Assembly: GCF_020921035.1 (NCBI RefSeq)
Contig: NC_063152.1
Span: forward strand, 32,656,494-32,720,493
Source of the DNA: Rhodamnia argentea
Lineage: Eukaryota; Streptophyta; Magnoliopsida; Myrtales; Myrtaceae
Direction of reading: 5' to 3'
DNA: 64,000 nt
Position 1 is the stretch's first letter; every line of letters begins with the position of its first letter. Below are positions 12,007 to 24,451 of the stretch, in pieces. The notes below the pieces were generated by a model that saw only the letters and a program-made list of their open reading frames with translations, was not told the origin of the DNA and searched no databases. The translations under genes were made by a program, and so were the position numbers.

Positions 12007-14343
12007 AAACCGACCCGGCGCGCGCGAGAGCGAGAGGGAGGGACGGAGAGAGGGAGGCAGAGAGACGAATCGCCGGAACCCTAGGCTTACCGGCAGCCCA
12101 CAGAATCTCCGGCAATCGCGGAGGTCGTTACGCGAGAGGTAGCGCGCGCGCTCGCATGGAGGAGAAGGGAAGAGATTGCGCGTCGCCCGGGGGAGCAGAG
12201 ATGGAGGCGAATGAAAATGCAAGGGACTAGTGTGAATGTCGAGTATGAAGCTTATTAAACAGCCTTACCTGTTTTAAAGTACCTTGTTATCTCTACGGCG
12301 TCGTATGAGAGTCAATCGCGAGATTGTGTAAATGCCAGAAAGTCAAATCATGAGACTATAGTCTAAGAAGTTCAGCTGATTAGCATTAAAATTCGCCTTT
12401 CAATTCCTTTTTATTTTATTCTATTTTGAAGGAAATAGATTCGATTCCCAAGTACGATTTTTTATGATTGGGTTTCGAAATGGTAAATGGTGGTGGAATT
12501 CAATGGCTCTTACTATTAAAATTGATTTTCAAAATAATTATACGACTTGAGTACCGCTCTTCCTCCTCGTATTATAGAATAAACAAGATTTATTTTCAAT
12601 CGATGAATCACGACTCTGCAATGGAGAAAAATCGCAATTTAGAACGAGGTTGTTCGGAGTGATTTTTCACTTCTGGCCTTTTGCTTTTTGAAGAAATTGC
12701 GGCACATGCTTTTTCATTTTATTTGTTTATTTTAAGCGTTTGAAACTTTCAAAATGCATTAACTCGTAAGTCCGGACAAACAACCTATACATCTAATACA
12801 TTCCGAAACTCCAATTTAATTCTCTTGATCCGACAAAAATTTTAGCTAATTTTCTTTATTAGTAATATATTAAGGTTTGACAAAAAAAAATCAATACTTT
12901 TTTTTTATTTAAGCAAAATGAAAATAAATAGGCCGGAGCTCGCTTATCAGTTTTAGGTTTTGGACGAGAATAGCCGTCCCAAACTCGCCTCAACCCGGCA
13001 TGAAATTTGCTACCTTTTTTTGTGTATAGAATGAAGTTATTTCTTGGACCAAAAAAAAAAAAAGAATGAAGTTATTTCGCCCGTTAAATCGTGTCCACAC
13101 AAATAGCCAAATTAAAAAAAAAAAAATGGTGTCCACACAGGACGCCACGTAAGCTTTCAAGAACTTTCTGTTAGGCCCCTGTGTTTTCTAAATTGCTGCG
13201 AATTTGGCCCCACTAACTTTTGAACACCACAAGTTCATCCAAAACCCTAAATTGTAGCGAAAAAAAAAAAACATTACCTCGAGCATGCCATTTTGAAAAC
13301 CTCAAGTTACAACGTCGTCGACCGTTAACTGTGTTCGTGGAACGAAGATGCATCAATATTGCAGGACCAATCTTTTGCATAATAGTGAATTGCCTAGCCA
13401 CGTTCAACCGGACACGTGATATTATATTCGACATACACTGTATTAGACATGTCAAAATGCAATTTTTCATCTATTCGAACATGATTTGATCCGTCCATAC
13501 ATATTTCACGTGTTAATAAATATATGCAATAGGTACACCTTTTTTTTTTTGGTCACCCGATACGTACACTTGAAGTCCTAGGACTTGTCACAAAGTGCAA
13601 TTGAATCCTTAAACTTTCAAAAAGTACAATCGAGTTTTAAGAATTTTAAAAATGTCATCAAGTCCTAAAACTTGTCAAGTTTGTGTAGTCAAATCCTAAA
13701 ATTTGTTAGGATTTCCCGTTTATCAAGTTGGATTGAATTAATATGATGACTTGAGAACCAACTTGATAAGTTTTAAGACTTGGTTTGCAATTTGATACTC
13801 GGTTGTACTTTTAAGATAAGTTTTAGAACCTGGTTACACGGCTTTTGAAAATTTTATGACTCATATATGTTTGTAAATACTCTTGCACTCTTCTATTATG
13901 GCCCCCCTACTGACAAAACTTTCACTCCACGTCCCCGTCCAAACTGTCAATTTGCAATATAATCCGTTATTCTTATCTAGGAATAAGCTATGGTCTTATT
14001 CTAATTCCGCGACTCAAGTATGCTGCGCAGCTTTATTCGCATTCTGATTTTTGAAAACCCCGTCATGCAAGGTTATCTTTCGTCGCATATTTACCCAAAT
14101 GCCCTCGACGGGTAAAAATGGTTTTGCTTGCCAAATGACGTGCATTGGTATTCTCAATTTTCAAATAATGATAGTTTTATCTTGCGTTAGAGGATGAAAA
14201 CGACCCATATCTTCGAATCAAAGAAGCACAACATGGTGCGGCTACGCTCCCAGATGCGAATCACTGAATATGAGCGCCAATTGCGTCCCGTTGCGTCGTG
14301 AGAAAGAATATTTTTATATAAATTTGTTACAGGTTATAGAAAG
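12007..14343. other. intergenic: carrier-gene promoter and unassigned repeats
   Basis: Immediately upstream of the carrier start (to about 12250) is GC-rich leader and promoter DNA. Beyond it the DNA is AT-rich. From about 13555 to 13870 there are repeated units of the type AGTCCTAAAACTTGTCAAG in both orientations, probably another decayed inverted-repeat element. No gene was seen. Confidence 0.45.
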
Positions 14344-14634
14344 AGAAAATGACATAAATAGTTCGTGAATTATGATTTAATATACAATCCCGTCCATAAA
14401 ATTTTAATTTATTTAATATAGTTCTTGAAATTTCATCCAATGTGCAATGTCGTTCCTAAATTTTTGATCAATTTGGTGAGCAATGTTGTCCATATACTTT
14501 AATTTGTTTAATGTGGTCTATGAGTTTTTATGCATTTTCGCACAATCTATCCATTGAGCATTTATCAATAGTTCAATGACTATATTGAACCAATAAAAAG
14601 TTCAGAGATCATTTGTGATATTGTCCCACAAAAA
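14344..14634. repeat. small foldback element, same family as at 8511-10546
   Basis: The left end (GAAAATGACATAAATAGTTC) and the reverse complement of the right end (GGGACAATATCACAAATGAT) form an imperfect inverted repeat. The arms repeat the TTTAATTTRTTYAATRTGGT and CAATGTGCAATGTCGT units seen in the 8511 element. It is about 290 bp and non-coding. Confidence 0.55.
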
Positions 14635-15289
14635 AATACATGGGTCCAACTTTAATTGGATCTATAGCCAAAAGGAAAACAAAAAACAAAAAAACTTCAA
14701 GTGGATCTACCGTGTTTAAGTCGTATTATGAATAAGTCAACTCGATCTATTAAACTAAATTTAGATAATTGGATAATAGCGGGCTAATTTCCTACCGAAA
14801 TATAGGAATATAATTCGCTTTTTTTTTCCCTTGGCCCCTCAAATTAGATGCTTCCTTTTGATTATTCTAGTGGAAAGATGATGTCTCGATGTTACTCGCC
14901 AAATAATATCGAGATTTAGATAATATTCTAGGAAAATGGTTCGTTGAAAAAATTGGAGACAATTTCGTAGGTAAGATCTCGATATTTAAGGTCCGCATAG
15001 CAGATCATCTTATCCACGAATGTAAAAGGTCGCGAAAACTTTTCCTTTCTCGAGTGTCTACGTGTCGAGAATTAGCAGGAGCGCCCCCAATCAGCTGTCG
15101 CCCAACTCTGGACCAATCCGCTGTCGCCGTCCACTTCCGTTGAGACACGTGTCCCGGCCCTTCGTTTGCCTCTCTTTGTCCGTTGATGAGCTGGGGGTGA
15201 GCGGTAGTGGGCTTTTGGCAGGCCTTATGGGAGTTGGGTTGGGCGGAGAAAGCAAACTTACGTTAAAATTCTTCTTTCTGCCCCTAAAC

Positions 15290-16450
15290 GGGAAAGTCAC
15301 AAAAAAAAAAAAAAAAAAAGTCATAAATCTATTGTAATTATACTAATTCCATTCCTGAAACTATTTTTTTTTTTCGATTCAGTTATAAACCTTTTTGCAA
15401 TTGTTTCGATTTAGTCCATTCGGCGAATTTTGGCCGGTCGACGATGACGTGGATGTTATTAGTCGGTCGGCGATCGAATATTTTTATTATTTTTTTATTT
15501 TTTTCCTTCCTTTCTCTTCCTCTTCCGCTTTCTCGTTCTACCTCTAGCTTCTCTGTTCTACCTCCACAGGTTGCCGGACATCGTCGATCGACCAAAGAAC
15601 GACTAGCAAGGCTCTTGCCCGCCTCGCCATGGTCGGGAGACACCAAGCCTCGTCATGGCCAGGCCAAGCCTCGTCATGGCCGGGCCAAGCCGACATCGCC
15701 AACACATATCTGGTTGTGGAGGAGGAACAAGTTGTCACAACGAGGGAAGAACTTGAGAATGGCCAAGCGGGGCGAGTGGTGATAAGTGATTTCCACGGTC
15801 AACATCGAGAGCAGAGCTCGTCGTAGCACCTTTGTCTCGCCTTGATCCGGATGACAACCGTGCTCGACGACTCCAAGCTTGTGATCCTATCCATTTCGAA
15901 CCGGAATAAAGTCGAGAACTACATTTGCGCTTCACCAAATCAATTGCGGATCATTGAAGGCGGTGCCACGACGAGAACCGAACATGATCTAGCTCCTTTT
16001 GCTTTCCTTCCCTCTCCGGGTCAGCCATGGCTAGGCCGACCTCACCAAATCGGGGCTGGCGGGGCTTGACGTCGACCGGCCATGGCGAGGTCGGGCCTCG
16101 CCCCAACGCATGGCCATGGGGAGGTCGGCTTGGGCCTCGCCGGTCGCCGAGGTCATAGAGAGGTATAACGAGAAATATGGAAGCTAGAGGTAGAACGGGG
16201 AAGGGGAAGAGGAAGGGAAGGGAAGGGGAAAAAAAAGAAAAAGAAAAAGAAAAAGAAAATAATAAATAAATAAATTATTAAATATATTCGATCGCCGGCT
16301 GGCCGGCTTCCACGTCATCATCGGCCGGTTTTCCGAATAGACCAAATTGGCACAATCACAAAAGTTTAGGATTAAATCGGCAAAAAAAAAAGGTTTAAAA
16401 CTGAATAGGCACAATTGCAATAGGTTTATGACTTTTTTGGTAATATTCCC
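15290..16450. mobile_element. non-autonomous Mutator-like (MULE/MITE) element, copy A
   Basis: Long terminal inverted repeats of over 120 bp. The left end reads GTCATAAATCTATTGTAATT and the right end, reversed, GTCATAAACCTATTGCAATT. Both continue inward to a GGCCGG..GACGTGG block (left about 15430-15475, right about 16285-16330). The element is flanked by a 9-bp direct repeat GCCCCTAAA at 15280-15288 and 16451-16459, as expected for Mutator-type insertion. The 0.8-kb interior is GC-rich and repeats units such as AAGCCTCGTCATGGCC, with overlapping chance frames. No transposase is present. Confidence 0.72.
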
Positions 16451-17113
16451 GCCCCTAAATTCATCGCAAATGTTTTCAATCGAGTCGTTGGATTTGTGAT
16501 CCGGCCACCTTTGTCCAACTCCCACAAACACCGATTTTGGCTAATTCGGGGCTAAGGTGGCCATCTTACAATGCCCGACCATGACATGAAATTATAATTT
16601 TGTCCATGTGGAGACAAGCCACGATGAACAGAATTTGTCTTTAGACTTTTGTTAAATATTCTTTTTCCCCCGAGTTATTTTCCGCGGTGTTTGCTCCGGC
16701 ATGGTCCGACGGCTACAAGCTCGGATCGACTGGAATTGGGGCATGAGAGATCCGATTAGAAAGTATAATCCGGGTCAAAGACTCCGTTATAATGGTATCA
16801 GGCCGTGCCTAGATCACAACCTTCTTTTTTTAACCTTTACACAAAATTCAGGTAACATCCCGAGCCGGCTTACGTACGTGGGGTTCGAAAGGAAGCCTAC
16901 GCGAGTGGTGGAGAAGTAAGAGATGGAGTTCAAGACATGGAGAAAATGTAGATGGTCCAAGATCCAGTTGCTACACGACATTTCCTTCGACGACGGCGAA
17001 AAGCCCATCACAAAATGACATTAAGGCCGGCTGGCAGCCAATCCACTGACCCTTTCTCTCTCTCTCTCTCTCTTTCCTTAGAAAAATTGGAGGCCAACCC
17101 TACCAAACTAAGA

Positions 17114-17494
17114 GGTAAAAAAAAAAAAAAAATCTTAAATTTATTGTACAACGGTCAATTCAATTTAAAACTTTTCAAGCGAGCCAATGTAGTCCTAAAA
17201 CTTTTGACAATTTGCCAATACAGTTAATTTTGATTGGAAATCACCGAGTTTGCACCGAAATGAATGATTGTTTGCAAATTCTTTTAAATTTCATTGTTTT
17301 TTTTTTCCTTTTTCTTTTCTTTTCCTTTCATGTAGAACGGCCGACATCCACATTAACCATTTCCAACCAAAATTGATCGAAAGGACTATATTGACAAATC
17401 GTCGAAAGATTTAGAACTCAATTAGCTAAAATTAAAAAGTTTATAATTGAATTAACCGTCGTACGATATGTTTAAATTTTTTGGACAATCATCC
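17114..17494. mobile_element. non-autonomous Mutator-like element, copy B (short)
   Basis: The left arm (TCTTAAATTTATTGTACAAC) and reversed right arm (TTTAAACATATCGTACGACG) continue as GGTCAATTCAATTTAAAAC and GGTTAATTCAATTATAAAC, a roughly 100-bp inverted repeat of the same type as copies A, C and D. The interior is only about 150 bp. No target duplication is clear. A (CT)n tract lies just to the left (about 17052-17072). Confidence 0.55.
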
Positions 17495-18075
17495 CCGAAC
17501 GTGCGCCTATGGCTGCCTAGTTGAAAATTCAAACTAAAAGCATTGTGGCACTATTGACAATGCGCCAAATAAACTTGTCAAATGGGTGAGTCCGGTCAAG
17601 TTTAGATGAGGTCGAAAATGGTCCAACCTAGATTAATCCATTTAACATGTTCGTCCAATTTCATGCAATACAAATCTATTGACACATTCCCAATCCAATA
17701 CATGTTTGACCCGATCTATAATACTAAAACACTCATATATTTAACTCAATCTAAGAAAAAATATACAAAAACTAAGACGAGAGCATGGAGTGAGCAAGCC
17801 CAAGAGAGAGTAAAGAGATAGTTATAGAGGTGGGTTGAATTTGAGAAAGTTGTGAATCCATTTAACACTTATATTATTTTGTGATTTACCATTCTAAATC
17901 CGTTTATTTAATATAATTAACCGAGCCCATTAAATATAAGTTAATAAATGGATTTATGACACTAGCATCAAAGCGTGTCAATTACTGGCTCGGCCACGTC
18001 AAATGTCAAGGCCTCCACCAAATTTAGCTCAACAAATCAAATGACGTGAAACAAATCATTCCTTCACCAGGAGCG

Positions 18076-18486
18076 ATGTCTCTACAAGCTGCCCAAACGA
18101 CGCCCCCTCGAGAAGCTCCAGAACTTTCATCAGCAGCATACACCATGAGAAGCAAACTCGAGGAGGAAGAAGAAGGAGAACCCGAGAACGTGTGGGATTG
18201 CGGGAGTCCCTTGTACGATTCCTATGAACTGGCTTCGCTCGGCCACCTTCTCGACCGGAACATGATGGCCTTGTCGGTGTCCTGGCCCGAGTCTCAGCTA
18301 TCATCTCCATCGAAGTGCCACGATTCCGGGTCCCCCGTGAAAGCGGAAGCTTCCTGCAAGCAGAGATCGTCGGCCAAGTCGTCGGGCAAGAGTACGTGGA
18401 AGAAGATGAGGGGCAGGAGCGAGGTGGCGAGGATGTTCAGAAGCGGGTTCAGTGCTTTTGTTCGTTCTGTAATGAAGAACAACTAA
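18076..18486 (+). CDS. uncharacterised plant protein with WDCGS-LYDS motif (copy 1)
   Basis: An intronless frame of about 136 residues if it starts at MSLQAAQ (18076). In-frame alternatives are 18046 and 18145 (MRSKLEEEEE). The core is an acidic stretch followed by VWDCGSPLYDSYELASLGHL, then a serine- and lysine-rich half and a basic C-terminus (WKKMRGRSEVARMF..FVRSVMKNN). There is no signal peptide or membrane segment. I recognise the motif from small unannotated plant proteins but know no function. A poly(A) signal AATAAA lies at 18603-18608. A paralogue with the same WDCGSxLYDSxEL core and a basic tail is encoded at 30335-30814. The motif and codon structure make it a likely real gene; the start is uncertain. 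Confidence 0.75.
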   Translation: MSLQAAQTTPPREAPELSSAAYTMRSKLEEEEEGEPENVWDCGSPLYDSYELASLGHLLDRNMMALSVSWPESQLSSPSKCHDSGSPVKAEASCKQRSSAKSSGKSTWKKMRGRSEVARMFRSGFSAFVRSVMKNN

Positions 18487-20600
18487 ATCAGAAGAAACTC
18501 TAGGGTGGTTATCGGATCGAGTACATTGCTCATAAGCTCGAGTGTGATGCTTCTCTGTGTCTATAAATCTTTTGGTTGTTTGCCATTGAACTGAATAATT
18601 TCAATAAACTCCGTTTGTTTATTTATAATTTTTTTTTTCGCGGAATAAAATGGATGAATTTGGATTATTTTTATCCCAGTAGAAAATTCTTTTTATTATT
18701 TGTGGAACGATTTTCGCCTGTCTAATCTCTTTATCCAGAAGATAAGACTAGACTTATTTCAATGGAAAACATGTTAAATCCTAGGTTCCGACCCTGCATC
18801 TTGTATGGTGGTTGGGCTGACACCTTTGCTGCAAAAACAAAGTAAGAATACATGTTTTGACAATGTGGCCCCAAAAAAACAGGAGCAATCATGCATTGGG
18901 ATCACATTACTTTTACAAAAAAAGAAATTCGACGTGTATGAGATGTCAGCCTTAGGAAGGCTCCAAGCTTAAGGTAGGTCCTAGGCTGCCTTTGGCTTTT
19001 AGCGGCATGCAAGGCTAGGGTTAATAAACTCCTTTTTCTTCCAAAACCATCCTCATTAATTTTTTGATTTTCGATTTTACCTCTGCTTATGATTGTTCTT
19101 AATCTTCTCTATCGAGGTCGATCAGTGTGGTCACACGACCCAAGTGAAGGCCACATGAGGTTGCGTGACATATATGGCCCTCAAGGGTCGGGCAATCTCG
19201 GCGAGGGGCCACTTGGGGTCATGCAACCTAGACGGTCCTCGCTGGGGTCACGTTACCTCAGGCAACCCTCTCCCGGGTCGTGCAACTCTTAAAGAGGGTT
19301 GCTCGACTCGAGGCGGTCCTTGCCATTGGTCGCCAAGGGCTGCCTGAGATTGTGCGACCTCATACAACGGTCGTCGGCGTCGGATCTGAGTCACCGGTAG
19401 CCGCCTACACTTTGCCGGCTCCGACGAAGGCTTTGAGGTTTTTTTTTTTTTAATTACGGAAAAATAAAAGTCCTTTGCAAGATCAATTTTTTCCAAATGC
19501 TATTTTGCCTAAATTGCTTTACAGTAGAACTTTAAGTTACAATTTAATAAACACAATTTGCATTTCATAAAACTTTTTTTTTCTTAAAGTTGTTTACATT
19601 TTCTCCTTAGAGTCCAATCAAAACACAGCCTACGAAAACCCACGTTGATTGACCGACTGCCCCACGATCGCTCGTCACGATTCATGCGTCACTGTACTTA
19701 TAAATATGTCTAGACGGGTTTGACTTTGACATCGTCCCACCCAATCGAATAAATCGCACTTCATATTAGCGGCCAGAGGGTCGGTCCACCAGAAAGATTC
19801 AAAATGTGGTTGAGACGCTATGACGTAAAACCCAACAAAATAGATGGTCCTTTAATGTTTTCCTTTCGAGGATCTCTGCTCATTTTCACTTTTCAACCGT
19901 ATTCATTCACGAAGTTCAGTCGCCAAAGGCTCGTAAGGTGGTGGGATGCGTCCGGCTTCAAACCAAGTTATTTATATATTCTGTGGAGGGGGGGCGTTTG
20001 CTCCTTGATCGTGACAAACCGTTTCGGGTTTCATCGTGGGATTTGACCACGACCGTGTCCCTGTATTATCTGGGGCGATCGTTTTACTTTCTAGCTTTTG
20101 CAAAGAAAGAAGAAGGAGGAGAAGAAGAAGAAGATCGAATCTTATTCGTAACAGGCGATAGGGAGAAGTTGAACCTCCGTTGTAAGTTCTGGGTTCGCCT
20201 CTGTTTCTGTCCGTTTGACCGCTTTATTGTCGCTGCCCTGGACATCTTTCGATTACTGACTGTCGGAAATCTGAGCGCTGACTTCGGGCTTTGCTTCTCT
20301 AACACGTCCTTTTCCATCTGAACTCGCTGATGATGTCCAGCTTTTAATCAGTCGTGTCTCCAAGCAAAAATAAAAGTAAAGGAAAAAAGGGACGTGAATC
20401 CATATTCGGCTTGTTCGCCAGCAATTTGTTTGTTTCTTTCGGGATGCGATTGTGCGAGGACGGACGAATTTTTAACATCTGCATGTCTTTTTTTTTTTTT
20501 TTTTTTATGTTCTTTTTTATTTTCAGATATGAGGTTCTTGCTTTGAAAAGGTCAGAAGGGAAATCTTGTGGTTCTTGATTTGCGTCTTTGGGAAGTTGGA
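18487..20600. other. intergenic, with GC-rich repeat and leader of the next gene
   Basis: After the 3' end of the WDCGS-motif gene, a GC-rich repetitive block at about 19110-19430 (repeats like GGGTCGTGCAAC, GGGTCACG) is bordered by CTAGGCTGCCTTTGG near 18983 and the reversed CAAAACACAGCCTA near 19622-19635. That suggests a degenerate terminal-repeat transposon, with low confidence. From about 19800 on this is promoter and leader of the DUF3133 gene. A probable leader intron runs from 20182 (GTAAGT donor) to 20526 (TTTTCAG). Confidence 0.45.
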
Positions 20601-23600
20601 ATGATGGCTCAGAGATCAAAGTTGAAGTTGGTCCATTGCCCAGCATGTGCGAATCTGTTGCAAGAACCCCATGGCTGCTCTGTGTTCAGGTGTGGTGCTT
20701 GTGGTGCTGTTCTCAAAGGTGAGTCTTTGTTTCTTTCATAATCTCTTTCTCTGTCCCTTTTCATTGGTTTTCCATTCGTTAAACAACCGATGGAGGTTGT
20801 TCGGTGAGAATGAAAGTCACATGTTTGAAGAAATGTTTGAGATTTGTAGTTTTCATTCCTTGCCTTTCTGATTGTGTTCGTGGCTATACACACTTAATCA
20901 GCAATTTAGGTCCGTTTTCGGAATGACCGGAGTTTTGATTTGATTTCTTCTGATAGCTAAGAAGAGAGAGCCCACTAGTGATGGCGGGAATTCGGAGGAG
21001 ATGAGCAAGAGCCTTGGTGATGCTCGTGAGGACGGGAGCGAGAGTTACGATAGGAATGTGAAAAATGATAGGCTTTTGAGTTCTGGAGTCAGAGCTGATG
21101 GCTCGATAAGCAATTCTGCAATGGAAAAGACAGAGGAATCTGCTCACACTCGTAGAGATAATGTGAGGGATGAGAGTACCGGTTCGAGGCTTGATAGGAG
21201 AAGAGCCAAAGAGGAAACTGCTTATGCCTTCGATTATAAGCAGTACACGGAAGACCAGGTAAACAAATTTGTGGAAAAAGGTTTTGGAGAAAACTCTCCT
21301 CGGTTGAAGAAGGTTTTGGATGTGGCAAACTCGTGGGCGGAGAGAGGAAGGTCGAGTTTCACCAGAGACCATTTTGAAGGGTTCTTAAGGGACTCGAGGA
21401 TCGTCACTGAGCACAAAAGGACTCGCCGGTATTCGTGTCTCGAAGAGGGGCCTTCCGACAACTACGGATCTCCCTCTTTTGGGTATGGCAAGTTTTTAGG
21501 CAGCCGTGACGATGGAACTGACTGTGACAGAGTCAGAGAGTTAGAGCGTGAGCGGGTCAAGCTCCTGAGGAAGTTGGATGAGTTGGCGAATCAAATCAAC
21601 CAATCCAGTGACATGGAGAATAACCCTGGGGCTGGAGAAACAGTTCTTCGTCATAATAGAATAGCTTCTGGTGATCCTTACTATGCTCATGCTGGCTATA
21701 ATATTCTGGATGAACCGCTCGACCATGAGGGTCCCATTAGAAAGCCTCCTGATGCGAAACAAGGCTGTGAATCCGTTCGTTCTATGGAGAGCTATGACAT
21801 GGAAAGGTTGAACTTGTATTTTTCTCCTTGGCATGGCCAATTAAATCTTCTCGAGAAACCACAACGCTCGTTTTGGCCCGGAACCACGAGGCCTTTCCGT
21901 CAATATGCACATGAGCCGCCTCATGGACACCTCGTGGAAGGGTACCTGGGTTTTGACAGAGATCTTCCAGTCTTGTATCCGAACCAATCCCATCATCACC
22001 ACACTTCGTGCACTTGTTCGAGTTGCTATTACAAGTACGAGCGAGTTCCTCCTCCACAATTCTTACGTGATGCCTCCAGCTCATCAAAGACTTTCGAAGA
22101 TCCACTCAACTCCAATCTCTACCAACGAGTCAATCCTGTCAAAATCAGGCCCCAGAATACTGCACAGTCAGGTGATAGTACCTCTTCATCCAATTCTAAA
22201 TATCTGCATCCACCTCAAATGAGTCTAGGCGATTCTGATTTGGGCATGGAAAATTTATTTCTGTCTCAACCAAAGAGGTCGATGGTCTCTCACCGGAACA
22301 AGAAGCATTGCCATCCCATTGCGGGTGCTGCACCTTTTATAACGTGCTTAAACTGCTTGGAGTTGCTGAAGTTGCCTAAGGAACTGATCATAAAGGAGAA
22401 ATGTGATAAGCAAAAACTCAGATGCGGCTTATGTTCAGCTATAATCTTGTTCGAGATTGAAAATAAGAAGCTCGTCACTTCTATTATGGAGGGATCTTCT
22501 GGTGGGATTGCGAAAGACGGTGGCGACGACATTCAAATTTCTTCCACTTGCTTAAACTCTGACACTTGTCCGAGTGCTATGAGAACTTCCTCCGATCCGT
22601 ATGATGGATCTTCTAAGTTGAAATTAACCAGAGAGAGTTCACTTTTGGAAGTGCAGCCACACAATACTAGCGACTATGGGAAGATGCAGGGCCTCCATTC
22701 TCCGGCTTCTCCTTTGCCATCTTTTCGTCCAGAGGAAGAAGAGAGTCCGGACAGTGTGATTGCTCAGTGCAATGCGAGATTAGAATATAACACATCTCCA
22801 AAGCCACAAAATTCACAAGTTCCAGTACATTTTGACAATTCGATGAGTAATGGAAATGAGAATAGCAGGATGAACCAAGAGGGTGTTTCTCTAGAGAAGA
22901 ATAACACTCGCCAAAGTACTAGAGATGATGCTTCCGCATCTGCAGAACTTGAAGTTCCTCTGAATGAGTATCCAAATGCAGGACTATCCCCCTTGGAAGT
23001 GCAGCCACAGTATGCTAGCGACTCTGGGAAGATGCAGGGCCTCCATTCTCCGACCTCTTTTTCCCCATCTTTTCGTTCAGAGGAAGAAAGACCGGACAGT
23101 GTGATTGCTCATATCAATGTCTTAACTCAATCTGAAAATAACACTTCTCCAGAACCACAAACTTCACATGTTCCAAGACATTTTGATAATTCATCGTCTT
23201 ATGAAAATGAGAAAAGAAGGATGAACCGAGGGGGTGTTCCTCTAGAGAACCGTGCTTGCCAAAGTCCTAGCAATGATGTTTCCGCAACGGCAGAAGTTGA
23301 AGTTCCTCTCAATGAGGATCCCCATACAGGACTATCCCAAGACTCTACAAATGCCAGTAAAGAAGCCAAGGAGAAGGTGAAGAAAAGAAGTAAATCTTTT
23401 CTTGCAGGTCTTACAAAGAGCTATGGAGAGTTCCAAACCCTGGAAAATCAAAACCCCAAAGTAACAGTTAACGGGCATGTAATTCCGGACGACATTGTTA
23501 AAAGGGCCGAAAAGCTTGCCGGTCCTGTTCTTCCTGGAGATTACTGGTAAGTCATCTATGAGCAAATTACTGCATTTATCTTTGTTTTCTTACATTTGTT

Positions 23601-24451
23601 TATCTTCACAAGGTATGATTTCCAAGCTGGGTTTTGGGGCATCATGAACCAACCTTGCCTCGGCATAATTCCAGTGAGTTTTCAAATCCTTCACTCAACC
23701 AACACTTCCTTCGCAGCCCACCTTTTATGCTACCTGCTTATATATGATGCCGTGATGATTCATTGCAGCCGTTTATTGAAGAGTTCAAACATCCCTTGCC
23801 GGCAAATTGTGCGGCTGGGAACACAGGCATCTTCATAAATGGGAGAGAGCTAAATCAGAGAGATCTCGATTTACTTGCCAGCAGAGGACTACCAAGAACC
23901 AGAAACAGGTTTTATGCTATCGACATCTCTGGGATAGTCCTGGATGAGAAAACTAGCGAACTGCTATACAACCTCGGGAAACTTGCCCCAACGTAAGTTG
24001 TAACATATTGATGATAATGTAGCATACGCTTTTGTAAACTTCGTTCATTATGTAACATTATGAAACAACTTTCATCTGTCATTTTGTTTTCTCTCATCTG
24101 TCATGCGATCTTAAGATCCGATACCACATCAGTTACGCTGTGATCTGTCATATTTCTGCTGTGACATTAATGACATGGTATTATGAACACCTAATATTTC
24201 TTAGCTAACTACTTCATTTAGATCAAACGGTTGTAATGTTGAGAATGTTTTACTTGCACTGTCTTGGTGAAGAAAGAAACACGGTCCTGAAAAAGTCATC
24301 TTCAAAGCAGCCATCGATGCTGTCTTCGCATATAGCTCTCTCAATTCCTGGTGTTGTCATCTTCTTTTTTTCTTAATCAACTCTTGCTGGCTTGAACAGG
24401 GTTGAGAGAGTGCAGCGTGGATTCGGCATGCGAGTTCCAGAAGTTGCGTGA
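20601..24451 (+). CDS. EDR4/DUF3133-like zinc-ribbon protein
   Basis: Five coding exons: 20601-20718, 20957-23546, 23613-23673, 23769-23992 and 24400-24451. Phases fit and the product is 1014 residues. The N-terminus has a zinc-ribbon (HCPACANLL..FRCGACGAVL, about residues 12-39). A second Cys4 ribbon, the DUF3133 domain, lies at about 495-545 (ITCLNCLELLKLP..LRCGLCSAIILFEI). Low-complexity Ser/Glu-rich sequence fills the middle. The C-terminus is conserved and could only be assembled by splicing: VNGHVIPDDIVKRAEKLAGP, PGDYWYDFQAGFWGIMNQPC, IIPPFIEEFKHPLPANCAAG, RDLDLLASRGLP, RVQRGFGMRVPE. In Arabidopsis this ribbon family includes EDR4 (disease resistance); this one fits the At4g01090 branch better. 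Molecular function is unknown. The neighbourhood matches: At4g01090 is next to the ADNT1 gene. Two tandem 116-residue repeats occur at about 603-834. Confidence 0.88.
22645..23340 (+). repeat. in-frame tandem duplication inside the DUF3133-like gene
   Basis: Two copies of a 348-bp unit, 22645-22992 and 22993-23340. Both encode LEVQPxxxSDxGKMQGLHSP, then SFRxEEExPDSVIA, NTSPxPQxSxVPxHFDNS, MNxxGVxLE and EVPLNExPxxGLS. The copies have diverged by many substitutions and a few indels of whole codons but keep frame. This is not a transposon. Confidence 0.9.

Noticed and set aside
15444-15826. Overlapping frames in the core of Mutator-like copy A
   Set aside because: They arise from GC-rich tandem units and differ in each phase; no domain is recognisable.
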